From the NCBI RefSeq assembly GCF_004359215.1, contig NC_090620.1:3173423-3237422 (forward strand): a DNA stretch of 64,000 bases, given 5' to 3'. Origin of the DNA: Bremia lactucae (Eukaryota > Oomycota > Peronosporomycetes > Peronosporales > Peronosporaceae). Position numbers and translations under genes: made by a program. The stretch's first letter is position 1, and each line of letters opens with the position of its first letter. Under the pieces are notes generated by a model, which was not told the origin of the DNA, did not search any database, and was given only the letters and a program-made list of their open reading frames with translations. This document shows, one piece after another, positions 43,168-54,892 of the stretch.

Positions 43168-44287
43168 CTACTTTTGGTCGTCACTAGTTTGTAGGTCGCT
43201 ATTCTCGGCAACATTTTCACTTAGATCGTCCACTTCGGCCTCCAATGCTTCATCTTCTGTGACCAAGCCCTTGCTCCACAATTGGCGACCTTCCAGTGGA
43301 GTATGTTATATTCGCTACATTTTATTCACTCATTAAAACTCGTACCTGAAAGTTTTGCGGTAACCTCATCCTTGACCGAAATTGTCTTGGTTGTTGTAAT
43401 CTCAGCGTCGAATTTGGCCTTCCACACAGCAAACGTCTCAACGGTTACAGGCGTTCCTATCAGAGCCATTACTTACTTTAGTTAAATTACAAAAGAAGGA
43501 AGTATCAGTAATTGGGACCTTGAAAGACACGTTTCTTTTCTTCTGTCGCATTAACCTTGACAGAAACCCATTAGTAAGTTATATCCTCAAACACGCTAAA
43601 AACTTATAACGCACTTGTTCTAATTTGTCCGCTTCCACCTTGTCATCAAGCTTTTTCTTTAACTCCATGCGACGCAGCATCTCTTGGTGCTCCGAACCAT
43701 CCTGCCAATTCGAATTTTATTAAATAAATTCTGCCTCTCACAATTCACTGCGCCTCATACATTGTCTTCACGATTATTTTCCACCAAATATTCCCGTGCA
43801 GCCTCTGACAGCGTGTATATCATAGCCATGCCCATATTTTCTTTAATTTGACGCTCCAGCAGCTCCTCAATTTCCTTTATTTGCCCGCTCGCCAACCCCT
43901 TTTTTACTATAATTTCAATCTTTACATCAATTCATCCATTTGAGCAATTTATTACTTTTAACAATTGAAACTCCATCAATTAATACCTTTGGCTCCGAAT
44001 CCGGGTAAGTCTTCGGAATTTCTGCCTGAAGCAGTAACCCAACTGCATCACAATATCATTAATAACGCACGACCTCTAGTAACAAAGTTCATCGCACCGA
44101 AATTGTTGTCTCCGTCCTGATTGGGCACAATATGTATTTGATACGCTAATGGCGTATCTGACAGCTCTGTCACATTATCAACGATTGCTATAAGTACCAA
44201 CTGGGTTTTGTATAAAATTTTAAAAAAATCCCACTACACACTGGTAAAGTCGTTCATATAAATGGCCTCTAGAGCTTCCACTTCCAT
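43168..44287 (-). CDS. RWDD1: RWD-domain protein, RWDD1/DFRP2 (Gir2) type
   Basis: Eight exons on the minus strand (44242-44287, 44098-44187, 43987-44042, 43761-43919, 43615-43701, 43519-43555, 43346-43456, 43168-43289), all GT-AG with 54-67-bp introns, give 235 residues from ATG 44287. It has an RWD domain with the characteristic Tyr-Pro turn (IPKTYPDSEPK), a helical segment with GQIKEIEELLERQIKENMG, and the family-specific GTPVTVETFAVWKAKFDAE, ending in LSGRQLW and an acidic tail. Such proteins bind and stabilise DRG2-type GTPases and associate with translating ribosomes. The homologous start is eight residues upstream (ADYQEEQA), where the codon is TTG (44312-44314). Either translation begins at the later ATG or the start was lost. 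Confidence 0.86.
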
Positions 44288-44520
44288 AGCCTGCTCCTCC
44301 TGGTAATCTGCCAACCAATTCAGAGCAAAATAATATTGGGTACTTTACCATTTCTTTAGCCTTGCCATCAGCTTACAAAGAGCGCTGCACAGCTCCACTT
44401 TGCGTACCAGTCATCGTGCGATATGCGTGTGAAGTTACAATATGTCTTGTCACTGCTTATTGGTCAAATGTCAACCTAAGTAGTATTTGATTGGGTCAAC
44501 GGCTGGATTAAACGTCGGGG
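44288..44520. promoter_or_regulatory. Divergent intergenic region (RWDD1 / PIG-W)
   Basis: 233 bp between the opposite start codons of two intact genes, presumably holding both promoters. No clear core element was identified. Confidence 0.45.
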
Positions 44521-46696
44521 ATGGACGAGGACTACAAGCTGGCTAAGGAGGCCTTCGTAGCAGGCCTCCATGGAACTAGTGTGCTAGAAGTCTTTCTCGT
44601 TTTTGCCATTGCACCCGTAAGTAAAGGGTGCTAGGCTATAAGGTGTAGCGTAAACAGCTTCAGCTAATGTATTAATGGCTGTAATGTAGGGATGTCTGTG
44701 GCTCTATTCAGAGCATATGCTTGTTCTCGAGGTCCTGGGTGTCCGACAAATTGGGTCCAACCACTTGGTGAGCGCTTCATAATATCGACATGGTGCTTGT
44801 CAACGTTAATTACAATATCTTAAGCTTGCTATTGCGAATGAATCGAAATAAAATTGGTAGAATTTGGTGGAGACGATCTTGATCGAGTTCATCGTAACGG
44901 TGATGCCAACAATGATCGGTTTGAGCTACACCCAGTACACAATTCCAATACTTGCGGTGGTGTACACGCTATCAGCCATACTATGTGCGCTGTCCCGATA
45001 TCATGCCAAAGACTTTGTTCGAAAGCATTGTCGAAAGGAAAAAAGAAATCAACTTCTCGACAAGGAGTTGCCGTTCCTCACAAATTTTCGTGCACAAATC
45101 ATGATCTCTACGTGAGTTATACACACAAAATGGTGATGTAATCTCATCTCGTACTCGAGAAATTGCAGATGCTTCGCGATATTAGCGGTTGACTTTAGTG
45201 TCTTTCCTCGACGTTTCGCAAAGACAGAGACTTACGGCTTCAGTGTGGTAAGCAAAGCCACTTTCATCTTAGCTATCCTGCACTTTGTCAATACTATATA
45301 AATTGCTCTTTAAATTGGCCTAGATGGATATTGGAGTGGGTGCCTTTATCGTTTCATCGGCGATTGTGTCAGCGCCTGCTCGTAAAGTCCGTCAAATCGC
45401 AGACAAACCAAGGCACATTTGAAGTTCTTGTGATAACGCCTAGAGTATGAACGTTAAACTACATTAACTACTGCAGGTTGAATTCCGATGGCATTATAAA
45501 GAAGAGCTACAATTTTCTTCGACCGATTGCCCTAGTTTTGATCTTTGGAGTTGCTCGTTTTGTGACTGTAAAGGGTGTCAATTACCAGGTAAAAAGACAT
45601 GTTAAGCGATTCAAGAGCTACGATATTGATCTTGTTTGCGTAGGAGCATGTGACTGAGTACGGGGTTCATTGGAACTTTTATTTTACTCTTGCAGGAGTT
45701 TATCTCGTGTACTCCCTTCTTCGTGCCTGTGGGAAGTGGGCTGTGAGTCCTATCGTTGCGCTTTTAATTGCCTTTGGTACGTAGGCTGCGCATCTAAGAA
45801 AGTATCAATTGACTCATAACACCTGCTCTTCTTGATAGGATATCAGTTATATCTATCGCAGTTTGGTGGTGAAGATTATATATTAGAATCACCACGAAAT
45901 TCGTTATTGAGTCAAAATCGAGAAGGAATCCTAAGTCTTGCAGGTTTGTTCATATATCAATACTGTCGAGCGCAAGCAAGCTGACTTTGACTTGTTGTCA
46001 AGGGTACACATCGCTCTACCTGGTTTCGATTTACACAGGCCAGTGTATTTTTGGCGCTATCGAGCCAAACACTTTTAAATCACATCGAAATATGAGATGG
46101 CTCGTGATCTCACTCTTTTGCATCTCCGGGCTCTTGTGGGCCGCAACTTTTCTCTCGATTCGCCTCATTGCACAACCATCCCGTCGAATGGCAAGTGACT
46201 TATTTCTTGTCACCAATTTCTTTCATTTTTTCACCTATACTCATGTTGGATTTTTTTTCTTAGTTAAACATATCCTACATGTTGTGGGTTATGGCCCAGT
46301 CTCTTAGTTTGATCGCTCTGTATAGCGGAATCCAAATTGTCTGGTACGTGAGCCATTCAGCGAAGATATCTGTGGATCACTTATTAAGGCTGACGGTTTA
46401 TACGGTTTTTAGCATGCTCCCGCGAATGCCACTTCTTTGTCGTGGCGTAAATAACAACCAGCTCTTTGTCTTTATCGTGGTAAGCCACATGTGTATCGTC
46501 TTGTTCCATTACATTCATGTTACAATCTTTACAATTACTATATCAGGCCAATCTCATGACAGGCGCTATAAATCTAAGCATGCACACCATCAACTCAAGT
46601 CCTGAAGTTTCATGTGGCGTGCTGCTGACGTACATGCTTTTAATCTCTGTGGTAGCTACCATGCTGCAACATATTAATATCCGTATCAAATTGTAG
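44521..46696 (+). CDS. PIGW: GPI inositol acyltransferase (PIG-W / GWT1 family)
   Basis: Eleven exons (44521-44616, 44690-44767, 44861-45111, 45169-45247, 45324-45386, 45502-45588, 45644-45776, 45839-45943, 46003-46190, 46264-46479, 46547-46696) give 481 residues. The N-terminal EAFVAGLHGTSVLEV, then LAVDFSVFPRRFAKTETYG, MDIGVGAFIVSSA, EYGVHWNFYFTL and LLSQNREGILSLAGY are hallmarks of the family. It adds an acyl chain to the inositol of GPI-anchor precursors in the ER. About a dozen membrane segments are expected. The ninth intron (46191-46263) has a GC donor. Two acceptor choices are uncertain: exon 3 may begin at 44873, and the exon 6 acceptor at 45501 was chosen because the one at 45476 breaks the frame. 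Confidence 0.9.
46191..46263 (+). other. GC-AG intron in PIG-W
   Basis: The donor reads ATG|GCAAGT and the acceptor TTTTTCTTAG. The splice restores RRMLNISYMLWV, which matches the family pattern at this site. All other introns in the gene are modelled as GT-AG. Confidence 0.75.
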
Positions 46697-46865
46697 CCAT
46701 CTACAAATAAACAAAACCTGCATCTTCATAAATAAAATTCAACGAATTACTCGACTAATTTGTCGCCACTTATTCGCGCCGCGATCTTCGCCTCGTAGTG
46801 ATTTTCTCATATTGTAATTTGGTTTAAAACCAAAAGAGCTCCGTGAGCAATACTACCCAATTCCC

Positions 46866-48435
46866 ATGGCTCCGATTGAGAGCCTCGACATGATCACTAA
46901 CGGTGCGTACAATTACCCGTCCATGCCTCCTACGCTATCACGAAGCTAAGTATTTATTCTCGTTCAGAGGGTCTACACCAGCGCAAACCCACCAGCGCCG
47001 TCGACACAAAATCCGCCACTTACACGTGGCAAGACGTGGCGCAGCATAATACAGCCACAAGTGCTTGGGTCATCATCCGTGGCGTTGTCTACGACGTCAC
47101 TGGTACGTCCGTCACATCCTGTCTTCATGACAACAAGTACTCATACGCTTTGCTGCCATGCTTCTATTAGACTGGGCAGATCGCCACCCTGGAGGTCGGG
47201 AGCTCGTGCTTCTCCACGCTGGTCGCGAGTGTACCTACACGTTCGACTCGTACCATCCATTTTCAAACCGTGCCGACAAAATCTTAAGCAAATATGTCGT
47301 CGGCACACTCGTAGGCGAGTCCGAATTTCCCATGTACAAACCCGACACGGGTTTCTACAAAGAGTGTTGCGAACGCGTGCAGGAATACTTCACAGCCAAC
47401 CACCTCGATCCTCGCAGTCCATACTCGGGTCTATGGCGTATGCTTCTTGTAGCAATCGTGGGTTCAGTCGCGTATTGTGGCATGAATCAAGTCTTTTCCG
47501 ACTCAATGTACGCCCAGTATGCATGGGGCGCACTCTTTGGCGTTTGCCAAGCGCTTCCGCTCCTTCACGTGATGCACGACGCGTCCCACGCGGCGATTAC
47601 GAGTAGCCCTATGGGGTGGAAACTCATTGGACGAATTGTTATGGATTGGATCGCAGGGGCCAACATGATCTCGTGGCTTAACCAGCACGTTGTGGGCCAC
47701 CACGTGTATACGAACGTAGCAGGCGCGGATCCCGATCTGCCTGTGGACTTTCAAAGCGACGTACGTCGTATTGTATCTCGCCAAGTGCTGTTGCCAATGT
47801 ACAAGTTCCAACATCTTTATTTGCCGCCACTCTATGGTATTCTTGGTCTAAAATTCCGAGTTCAAGACATTGTCGAGACTTTTGGGGCGCTGACCAATGG
47901 CCCATTGCGCGTAAATCCCCACACAACTGGTGACTGGGTCGAATTGATCGTATCGAAAGCTTTTTGGGCTTTCTATCGACTGTATATTCCTCTAATGGTG
48001 CTGCAAGTACATCCTACTCGGTTCTGGGGTGTATTTCTCCTTGCAGAGTTTATCACGGGCTGGTACTTGGCATTTAATTTTCAAGTGAGCCATGTGTCCA
48101 CAACGTGCGACTACCCTGCTGCGGACGGGAATATGAAGAGTTTGGAAGATGAATGGGCCATTTCACAGATTAAGTCGTCGGTGGACTATAGCCACGGCTC
48201 GTTTCTTACCGCGTTTCTATCCGGTGCGCTGAATTATCAAGTGACTCACCACCTTTTTCCAGGCATTTCGCAATACCATTACCCGGCCATTGCTCCGATT
48301 ATCATGGACGTTTGTGAAAAGTACAAGGTCAAGTACACTGTGCTCCCTACGTTCCAGAAAGCGCTGGCTGCGCATTTTGATCACCTTGTTATCATGGGCA
48401 AAATGGGTAAGCGCGTCGACTTTCATATGGGATAA
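46866..48435 (+). CDS. Front-end delta-5 fatty acid desaturase with N-terminal cytochrome b5
   Basis: Three exons (46866-46902, 46968-47102, 47171-48435), introns of 65 and 68 bp, 478 residues. It has a cytochrome b5 domain with haem-binding HPGG at about 63-66. The desaturase histidine boxes are HDASH (193-197), HVVGHH (230-235) and QVTHH (414-418); Gln in place of His in the third box is typical of front-end desaturases. The N-terminus MAPIESL and overall length fit oomycete delta-5 enzymes. It introduces the delta-5 double bond in C20 fatty acids (arachidonic and eicosapentaenoic acid synthesis) in the ER, using cytochrome b5 as electron donor. Delta-6 specificity is less likely but cannot be excluded by eye. 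It starts 169 bp after PIG-W on the same strand. Confidence 0.9.
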
Positions 48436-48962
48436 GTCACTCTCGAGTCGAGTTGTACGAGTTGTATTGGCCACAACATAAAGGAGGTGGCTTTTATTTT
48501 GAAGACGATGCTAGGATTTTTTTTTTTAATTTTGATCCGATACATATGCTCTTTAACGGTCGGACCCATTAAAAAAAATCATCTGACGAACTAGTCGAAT
48601 TTCAAAGTGACTTTTTTATTTTTTTATTCACCGAAAAAACGACTTTATATACTTTTTGGAATTTGTGGATCCTGAATAATTCAGAAATCATGCCAACAGA
48701 ATGATGGACAAATCGCAAGCTTAAATATAGGCAAATTTGATACCAAACGATCTAACTATTTGATTTGTTGTTACCGATGTTCTTGTTAAGGAAAATATTA
48801 CTCGAAATTACTTTTTATGGGAACAAATTCAAAATTTTGCAGATTAGGGTAAATTGTCTGAATGAAAATATGTCTATTCATCTTAGGGAATCCTTATTCT
48901 CCCCTCAGCTGTTGTTAAAATTTCCTCAATTTGATATAATTGAAATAATCGTATGCTTGTAA
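48436..48962. other. Intergenic, 3' of desaturase
   Basis: AT-rich 3' flank up to the LTR of G1 copy D. No ORF or repeat was recognised. Confidence 0.6.
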
Positions 48963-49449
48963 TGTAATGGGGCACACATCGGTTGGAAGACCGTTGTTGT
49001 GGTATATTGACTTTATGGGTAAAATTTCCTTTCATCTAATTTTAAAATAGTTAGTAACTTAAATCCCATTTATTATGGGTAACAAATGTGGTCGCCGCCA
49101 GATATAATTCTACCGACCAAAATCTATTTCAAAATTTAGCTAGGGTAAGGTTTTTAGATTTGAGTAATTAAACAAAGTGCAAACCCCCTTTGGATCTTAA
49201 AGCGTTAAGTGCCTTTCTAAGGCTTGCGCATTGATCTGTAAGAGATTGAAGCCTTTCTAAGGTATATCCTCTTGGGCACTAGTTGCCACTTGGTTCTACG
49301 AACCCCTAAATCCGTTGAACTAGGATTCCTTAAGCTTTAATAGCTTGTACGACTCCCTGAGTTGTTAACTCATTAGTTCAACAGAATCAAGTGACTCTCT
49401 GAGTCTGAAAGTCTTCCTCTGACTTTAGGAGCGAGGTAACTGCGCTACA
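48963..49449 (+). repeat. G1 copy D 5' LTR
   Basis: 487 bp, TGTAATGGGG to GCTACA, the best-preserved G1 LTR. It shows a string of stem-loops, for example GGTTC/GAACC, AAGCT/AGCTT, GACTC/GAGTC and AAAGTC/GACTTT, one after another. Confidence 0.88.
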
Positions 49450-49510
49450 CCTGGTAGCACTCGTAGTCAATCTACGGCTGAGTCTTTACAAGACTAAACC
49501 CTCACGAAAA

Positions 49511-50510
49511 TGGAAGATGTTCCAGAATTGTCAGAAGCGCAACGAACTGCTTATGACAGGCTTGAGCACGTGAAATTTATTATCTCCCAGGGACCAGAGG
49601 TCCTGCATGCAAGACTTGAAGCCTTCACGCGGTACGAAACCTCCTCGATCGGTCAGGTATAGGACCACTTAGCGGCATCTATGCCAACCCGGGACATCTC
49701 TGTACCTGACTCAGAGCCGAGGGCTTGCCCTCTAACTGTAAATGTGAAGACATTTGAGGGAAAAGAGGGGGAAGTCTCCCTTTTTGGAATAAGCAGATGA
49801 AAATGTCCATTGATTCCGCCTTGTTATTAACAGAACGGCAAAAGGTGGCTATGGTCATTTCCAAACTTGGAGGTCGAGCCATGGAGTGGGCACTATCGTG
49901 CAGCACGTCCAAAAACGACGCTTTCCCTCATGGGGGTTGCTGAAACAGCAAAAGATCATCATGTTTGCACCGCCTGATCAGGCTTTTCGCATGCGAGCAC
50001 GGCTCCTAGCGACTCGACAGGGTATAAGAACCCTAGGGGACTTTGTCCGGGAGTTAAGAACTCTCATTGCATCTATGCATCAAGACCCGGTGCAAGAAGC
50101 AATTGCAGTAACCATCTTTTGGCGGGGTCTCAATGAGGGCGTTGCCCGAACGGAATTATTCCGATCTCATCCTGCTACTTTCGAAGAGGCAGTTGCCATA
50201 ACGCTACGCGCCGAGTTCGACTTTAGTCTGCTCGTGTTAGCACGCCTGTTTACCGAACAAGCTCGTCGAGCACTTGGGTTCCGTCTAATAGAGCAAAACC
50301 ACCATCGATTTGAGCCTCGTTGAGGAAGGAGAAGAGACTCTTCAAGCTGTGGAACAGTATAAGACCATCCGTAGATGTTTTACGTGCGGAAGCACGAAAC
50401 ATTTACGTCCGGTCTACCCTCTTCGAAATTCGCGTAAAGCTCGAAAGAGCTCCAACTCCGACCTATACCAGAGATCTGGTACGGTGCGGGAAAATGTCGA
50501 TACCCAGTAG
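49511..50510 (+). pseudogene. G1-D gag, frameshifted
   Basis: Starts MEDVPELSEAQRT. The capsid region is at 49886-50323. In the zinc knuckle (50310-50510 frame, CFTCGSTKHLRPVY) the last Cys is changed to Tyr. Confidence 0.75.
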
Positions 50511-50596
50511 GTGCGGGGTGCCCTACTGGGGAAGACCTAGGTTCTGTTAAACCTCTAGAAGGTGAGAATAAACAGAACCTAGCCCCAATTAGCTCG

Positions 50597-51160
50597 GTGC
50601 TTAATGGCACGGGGCGAGAGTACAAGCCTGGCTTGCTAGTCGCTCAAGCGACTGTTAAGGGCTTTGATAAACTGTGGTCAATATTAAATGACCCGGAAGC
50701 GTATTGCAATTATGCTCTACGCCTTTCCCTTGAAGGAAGTCAACAATACGTTGAGGCGCTTAAAGCGCATGAAGGTGATACAATCACTGTTCGCTTAGCG
50801 ACTGGGACTCGTGCCACTGTTCCCAAAGTTCCATTGAGCTTAGGGATAAAGTTTCTGGACTTTGACAGTATGGAACGCTGTCTCGTTCTTGATTTGGATT
50901 CGAGATGTGATCTCATCCTTGGTATGGCCTGGTTAGAACACCATGAGCCATGGATCGATTGGAGGTCTAAGACCTTAGCCGCCACGCGCAATGTTCCTCG
51001 CAAAGTTTTGGAGTGTCATGAACCCACCTTTGCTAGGCAACAAAAGCGCTATTGGCGCGGATCATTGAATGAGTCTGTCAGTGTTTTAGACATTGGCATG
51101 TCTGAGTTAATAAACTGTAATGTTAGAACATTAATTCTGCGCCCGACTCAGCAGAAATAA
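50597..51160 (+). pseudogene. G1-D aspartic protease region
   Basis: An open frame of 187 codons equivalent to the protease of copy C, but the catalytic DSG is changed: the sequence reads ILNDPEAYCN where copy C has ILIDSGASCN. GIKFLDFDSMERC and DLILGM remain. Confidence 0.75.
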
Positions 51161-52036
51161 GTGGAACGGCACGTACTCCGTCGCGTGACAATCGTTGTAA
51201 TAACGATTCACTGGATGCTGAAAGCATTGTTGGCCTAAGGCCGAATCATCAAGGCACCGAGTGTGGTCAGCCGAGGTGGTACCATACTGAGTGTCAATAG
51301 TGACACTATTGGCGGTTCGCCGGGGCATTTTGGGTCAAACCCTTCTAATGCACGTGAAGCGACAAGTAAAGTTCGCTGGATAAGGAAATTGAGTTACCTA
51401 ACTCCTTGTCGGATGTCAAATTAGACACCATGTCTTGTATAGATCCAATACAGACTGGAAAACCCAGGGACGTGAATGTCCCGGTCTCTAAGAGGTGTAT
51501 TGTCTTCACTCCAAGATAGGATGGATACAAAGCGTGTATACCCTCACAAAGTGATACGAGTTAGCAATTACATACACCTGTAAATAGTGTAACCGGTGGC
51601 ATTGAGGGTGAAGTTAGCCTTGCGGCAATCCCTTCGTTACATGCTCTTTTAGAGCTAGACGAAATGTCTATTGATGAATCCGGCCGCACCTTAAAGGTTG
51701 GCGACTTATCTGAAAAGGTGGTCATTCGACCAAAAGTTGAGTAAAACTCATCGTCACTTCAAGACGAAGCTATCCTGGATGACACAAAAGCTGCACTTAG
51801 TGCGCGAAATGGGTCATCGATCCTTAAAGATCCTACGGATCCCTTTATTCCTTAATTAAGGAATTCCAAGATGTGGTATGTAATAATCCACCATCTGTTT
51901 TACCTCCGGATAGAGGTGTTAGTCATGTAATTGACTTGGTTCCGGTAACCAATATTGTGTCACAAGACAATGGCCTTTACCAAAGGAGCAATGTGACGTC
52001 ATTGACGATTTCTTCCGTGCTAAGCACGAGGCTGGA

Positions 52037-52650
52037 ATGATACGAGAGAGAAAATCTCCTCATTCGACACCGACATTTTGTGTCAAAAAGCCAAATAGTA
52101 CTTGGCGCATTGTACATGCTTATGATAAGCTTAATGCTGTCACTATACCAGCACAAACCCCCATTCCTCGAAAGGATGTTCTTCAGAACAATATGGTGGG
52201 ATGTACAATGTACAGTGCGTTGGACTTAGTCGATGGTTACTACCAATTGCTCATGCGAGCTAGCGATATCCCGCTGACAGCGGTTAGCATCCCAAGCGGC
52301 ATGTTATGGGAGTGGCTGGTTATGCCGCAAGGGCTTTCCGACGCCCCGGCAACATTTAATCGTCTAGTGACACAACTGTTTCGCCCTCATCGAGGTTATG
52401 CAGAGACTTATTTCGATGACATTTTTGTCCATAGTCGTGCGGAGCACGGCCGGATATGGAGAACCATTTAGACCATTTGCGAGCAGTGCTCGAGTGTATG
52501 CGCACAAATAAACTGTATGCCAATGCATGTAAATGCATTTCTGGCGCAGCCGAAATTCCTTTTTCGGGATGCTTCATTGGAAAGCGAGGCCTTAGAGCGG
52601 ATCCCGCTAAGGTAAAAGCCATAGTAGATTGGCCGGTTCCTAAAAACCAA
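52037..52650 (+). pseudogene. G1-D reverse transcriptase
   Basis: The 52037-52471 frame covers the fingers and palm (FCVKKPNSTWRIVHAYDKLN, then YSALDLVDGYYQLLMRASD) and has YFDD as the catalytic box. A frameshift near 52455 leads to 52456-53016 with the thumb region (SGCFIGKRGLRADPAKVKAI). Confidence 0.82.
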
Positions 52651-53016
52651 AAGGATTTGCGTAAGTGGTTGGGTCTCGTCAAATATAGCGAAATTACGCT
52701 GATATGGCTAGGCCATTTTTTAATCTCCTTAAAAGGGATACAGAGTGGTGCTGGAATAGCACCGAAAATAATGCATTTCGAGCAGTTAAGGATAGTCTTA
52801 TCCATGCCCCGATTCTGGCACTGCCAAACCCAAATTGGCCTTTCAGTGTCGTCTGTAACGCATCAGATTTTATCATTGGCACTGCTCTGTTACAAACAGA
52901 TGTTGATGGGCATGAACGTGTTAATCGCGTCATTAAAGACATTTTACGCGGCGTGTGTGCTCAGACACCAAAGCGCTGGAGCTCAATGCTCCCAGTGGTG
53001 GAGTTTGTGTAAATAG
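52651..53016 (+). pseudogene. G1-D RNase H / integrase deletion junction
   Basis: The frame 52704-53012 encodes the RNase H start (FSVVCNASDFIIGTALLQTD) and then, after DGHERV, integrase sequence (NRVIKDILRGVCAQTP). About 1.5 kb present in other copies is missing here. Confidence 0.75.
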
Positions 53017-53299
53017 CGCTGTCCATGCCTCTACAGGCTATATTCCGTTCTATGTAAACGGTCCTTCCCACCCACGAGTTCCATTAACGATACCAGTGTG
53101 ATCTCCGTCGTGTCAAGTCAAGCAGATTTGCGTACATGTCACAGATGACAAGTACGTGGCCGATATTCGGTCGGCAATAATATTTTCGAGAGCGAACGAA
53201 ATCTTAGCAACTCATCGATGACTGTAAGTATCTTCGATGAGATGACTCGAATTAAATGGTTTACGTCTCAATTCTGGAAGTCTTTGAAGACAAATCTTT

Positions 53300-54695
53300 T
53301 TAGTACAAGGATTTGAGCGAATTTATGGATCTTTTTCCTTAATGCGAACCGTGAGAGTTGCCGAAGGGTAAAGGCACTTGACACGAAATTGACCTGATAT
53401 CAGGTTCGAAATACTCTGGGCCATTGCCTCGTTAACAATAATTAGCGATCGACAAGTTCTTTGCCGATCGCTTCGCAGCTGACCATGTGAGGAAGTCAGC
53501 CTTCCAAGTAGCTCTCCGACCTTTTGTGTGCAAAAGCAACAGGAGGGTGGGGGATTGTGCATGCGTTTAATGCTGCAACGGTACCGGCTCAAAAACCGAT
53601 ACCACGAAAAGACGTAATCATTGTACTATGCCAAAGGGTACCATCCATCCGTTAATGGATCAGTGTCAGATCCTTATTCGAACAGGATATCCTGTCACAG
53701 CTGTTAGCATACAAGCAAAATGCTATGGAAGTGGCTAGTTATGTAACATGGGCTTTGTAATGCCTCTGCAACATTCAACAGGTGTCTAACCAGTCTGTTG
53801 AGATAGGTGCAAGATTTCGCCCCGTGTTATCTACAGCTACTCTTTTTGAATATGTTAATGGTTTCTCTTGAATCAGAAACAGCATCCCCAACTTTCGATA
53901 ATGGCTTCGAACATAGCCGAGCCATGAACGAAAAGTCGGACTTTTAAAGTCATCGTACCCACGTTCAAAATGTTCTTACACTTATGCGTAAGCATACGTT
54001 ATATGCAAATCTCAGCATGTGCATGTCGCTGCAAGCAAAATACCACTTCTTGGGTGCATCGTGGGTAAACCTAGTGTACGTTATGGTCCGGAAATGATCA
54101 AGGCGATCACCGACTGGCTTGTGCCACACGATTTAAAGCTACTTTGAAAATCCTTCGGCTTAGCAGTGTACTCACATAAGTATTCTCGAATTAAGCCGAA
54201 ATGATAGTATCGTTCTTCTTCACCAAAGAAAAATGTAAAGTGGTCATGTAACGCTGATTGTCAGCGTTCCTTCGAGGTTACAAGCAAAGTTTGGTGCCAT
54301 TGCCAATCCTGGCGATTGCTGATTAAGACCGACCTTTCCATGTGGTCTGCGACGCCAGCGATTTTGCAATCGGCTGTGCATTAATGCAGTAGACATTGAC
54401 GGCGCAGAGTGCGTCGTTTGCTATCAGTCGCGTCAGCTTCAATCACTTGAACGCAATTTGTTCAGCGCATGACAAGGAGCTCCTTACAATGAAATATGCA
54501 CTGGATAAGATTCAGGTATATCTCTTAGGAAATGGACTGTTTATTGTTTATACTGTAATAAATAAATATGCATGTTCAATTCGGTCGATACCGAACTATT
54601 ATAACGACACGCTAGCGAGACAGACGCTAAAATTGCCAACAATTCGCCTTGAAAGATTTATTATATCTCGGATATCGGACTTACCGTTCCGCTAG
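53300..54695 (+). pseudogene. Degenerate Gypsy RT/RNase H remnant (separate element)
   Basis: Stop-ridden plus-strand sequence with recognisable pieces: TVPAQKPIPRKDV before the palm (about 53570), FLGCIVGKP (about 54050), a VCDASDFAIGCALMQ-like RNase H start (about 54345), and HDKELLTMKYALDKIQVYLLG in the frame 54396-54695. It is more similar in layout to G2 than to G1 but too decayed to assign. No LTRs were found. Confidence 0.65.
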
Positions 54696-54892
54696 ATATC
54701 TCGTGAATGATGCGATCGATAGACCTTCATAACAACTTGAGGCACATCTTAATCGAGCGTGCTGTGGAGTTTCTTGTCGAATTGCAGGAGTAGGTTGACA
54801 GTCTGAATAAATTCTAGCGGTCATAATTTATTTTTCTAGTCATAATTGCGGCGAGATTATCACATTCACAGTACTTTGGGTTGTTTAAATAC

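Larger units (their letters stand above)
48963..53101 (+). mobile_element. Gypsy element, family G1 copy D, internally deleted and 3' truncated
   Basis: LTR (48963-49449), gag, protease, RT and a fused RNase H-integrase fragment in plus orientation. The end of integrase, the chromodomain and the 3' LTR are missing. Near 52920 the RNase H sequence runs directly into the integrase sequence. Confidence 0.84.

Noticed and set aside
45477..45501. Acceptor at 45476 for PIG-W exon 6.
   Set aside because: It would place the conserved region out of frame with exon 5 (ending at 45386). The acceptor at 45501 keeps phase 0. RNA data could still revise this.
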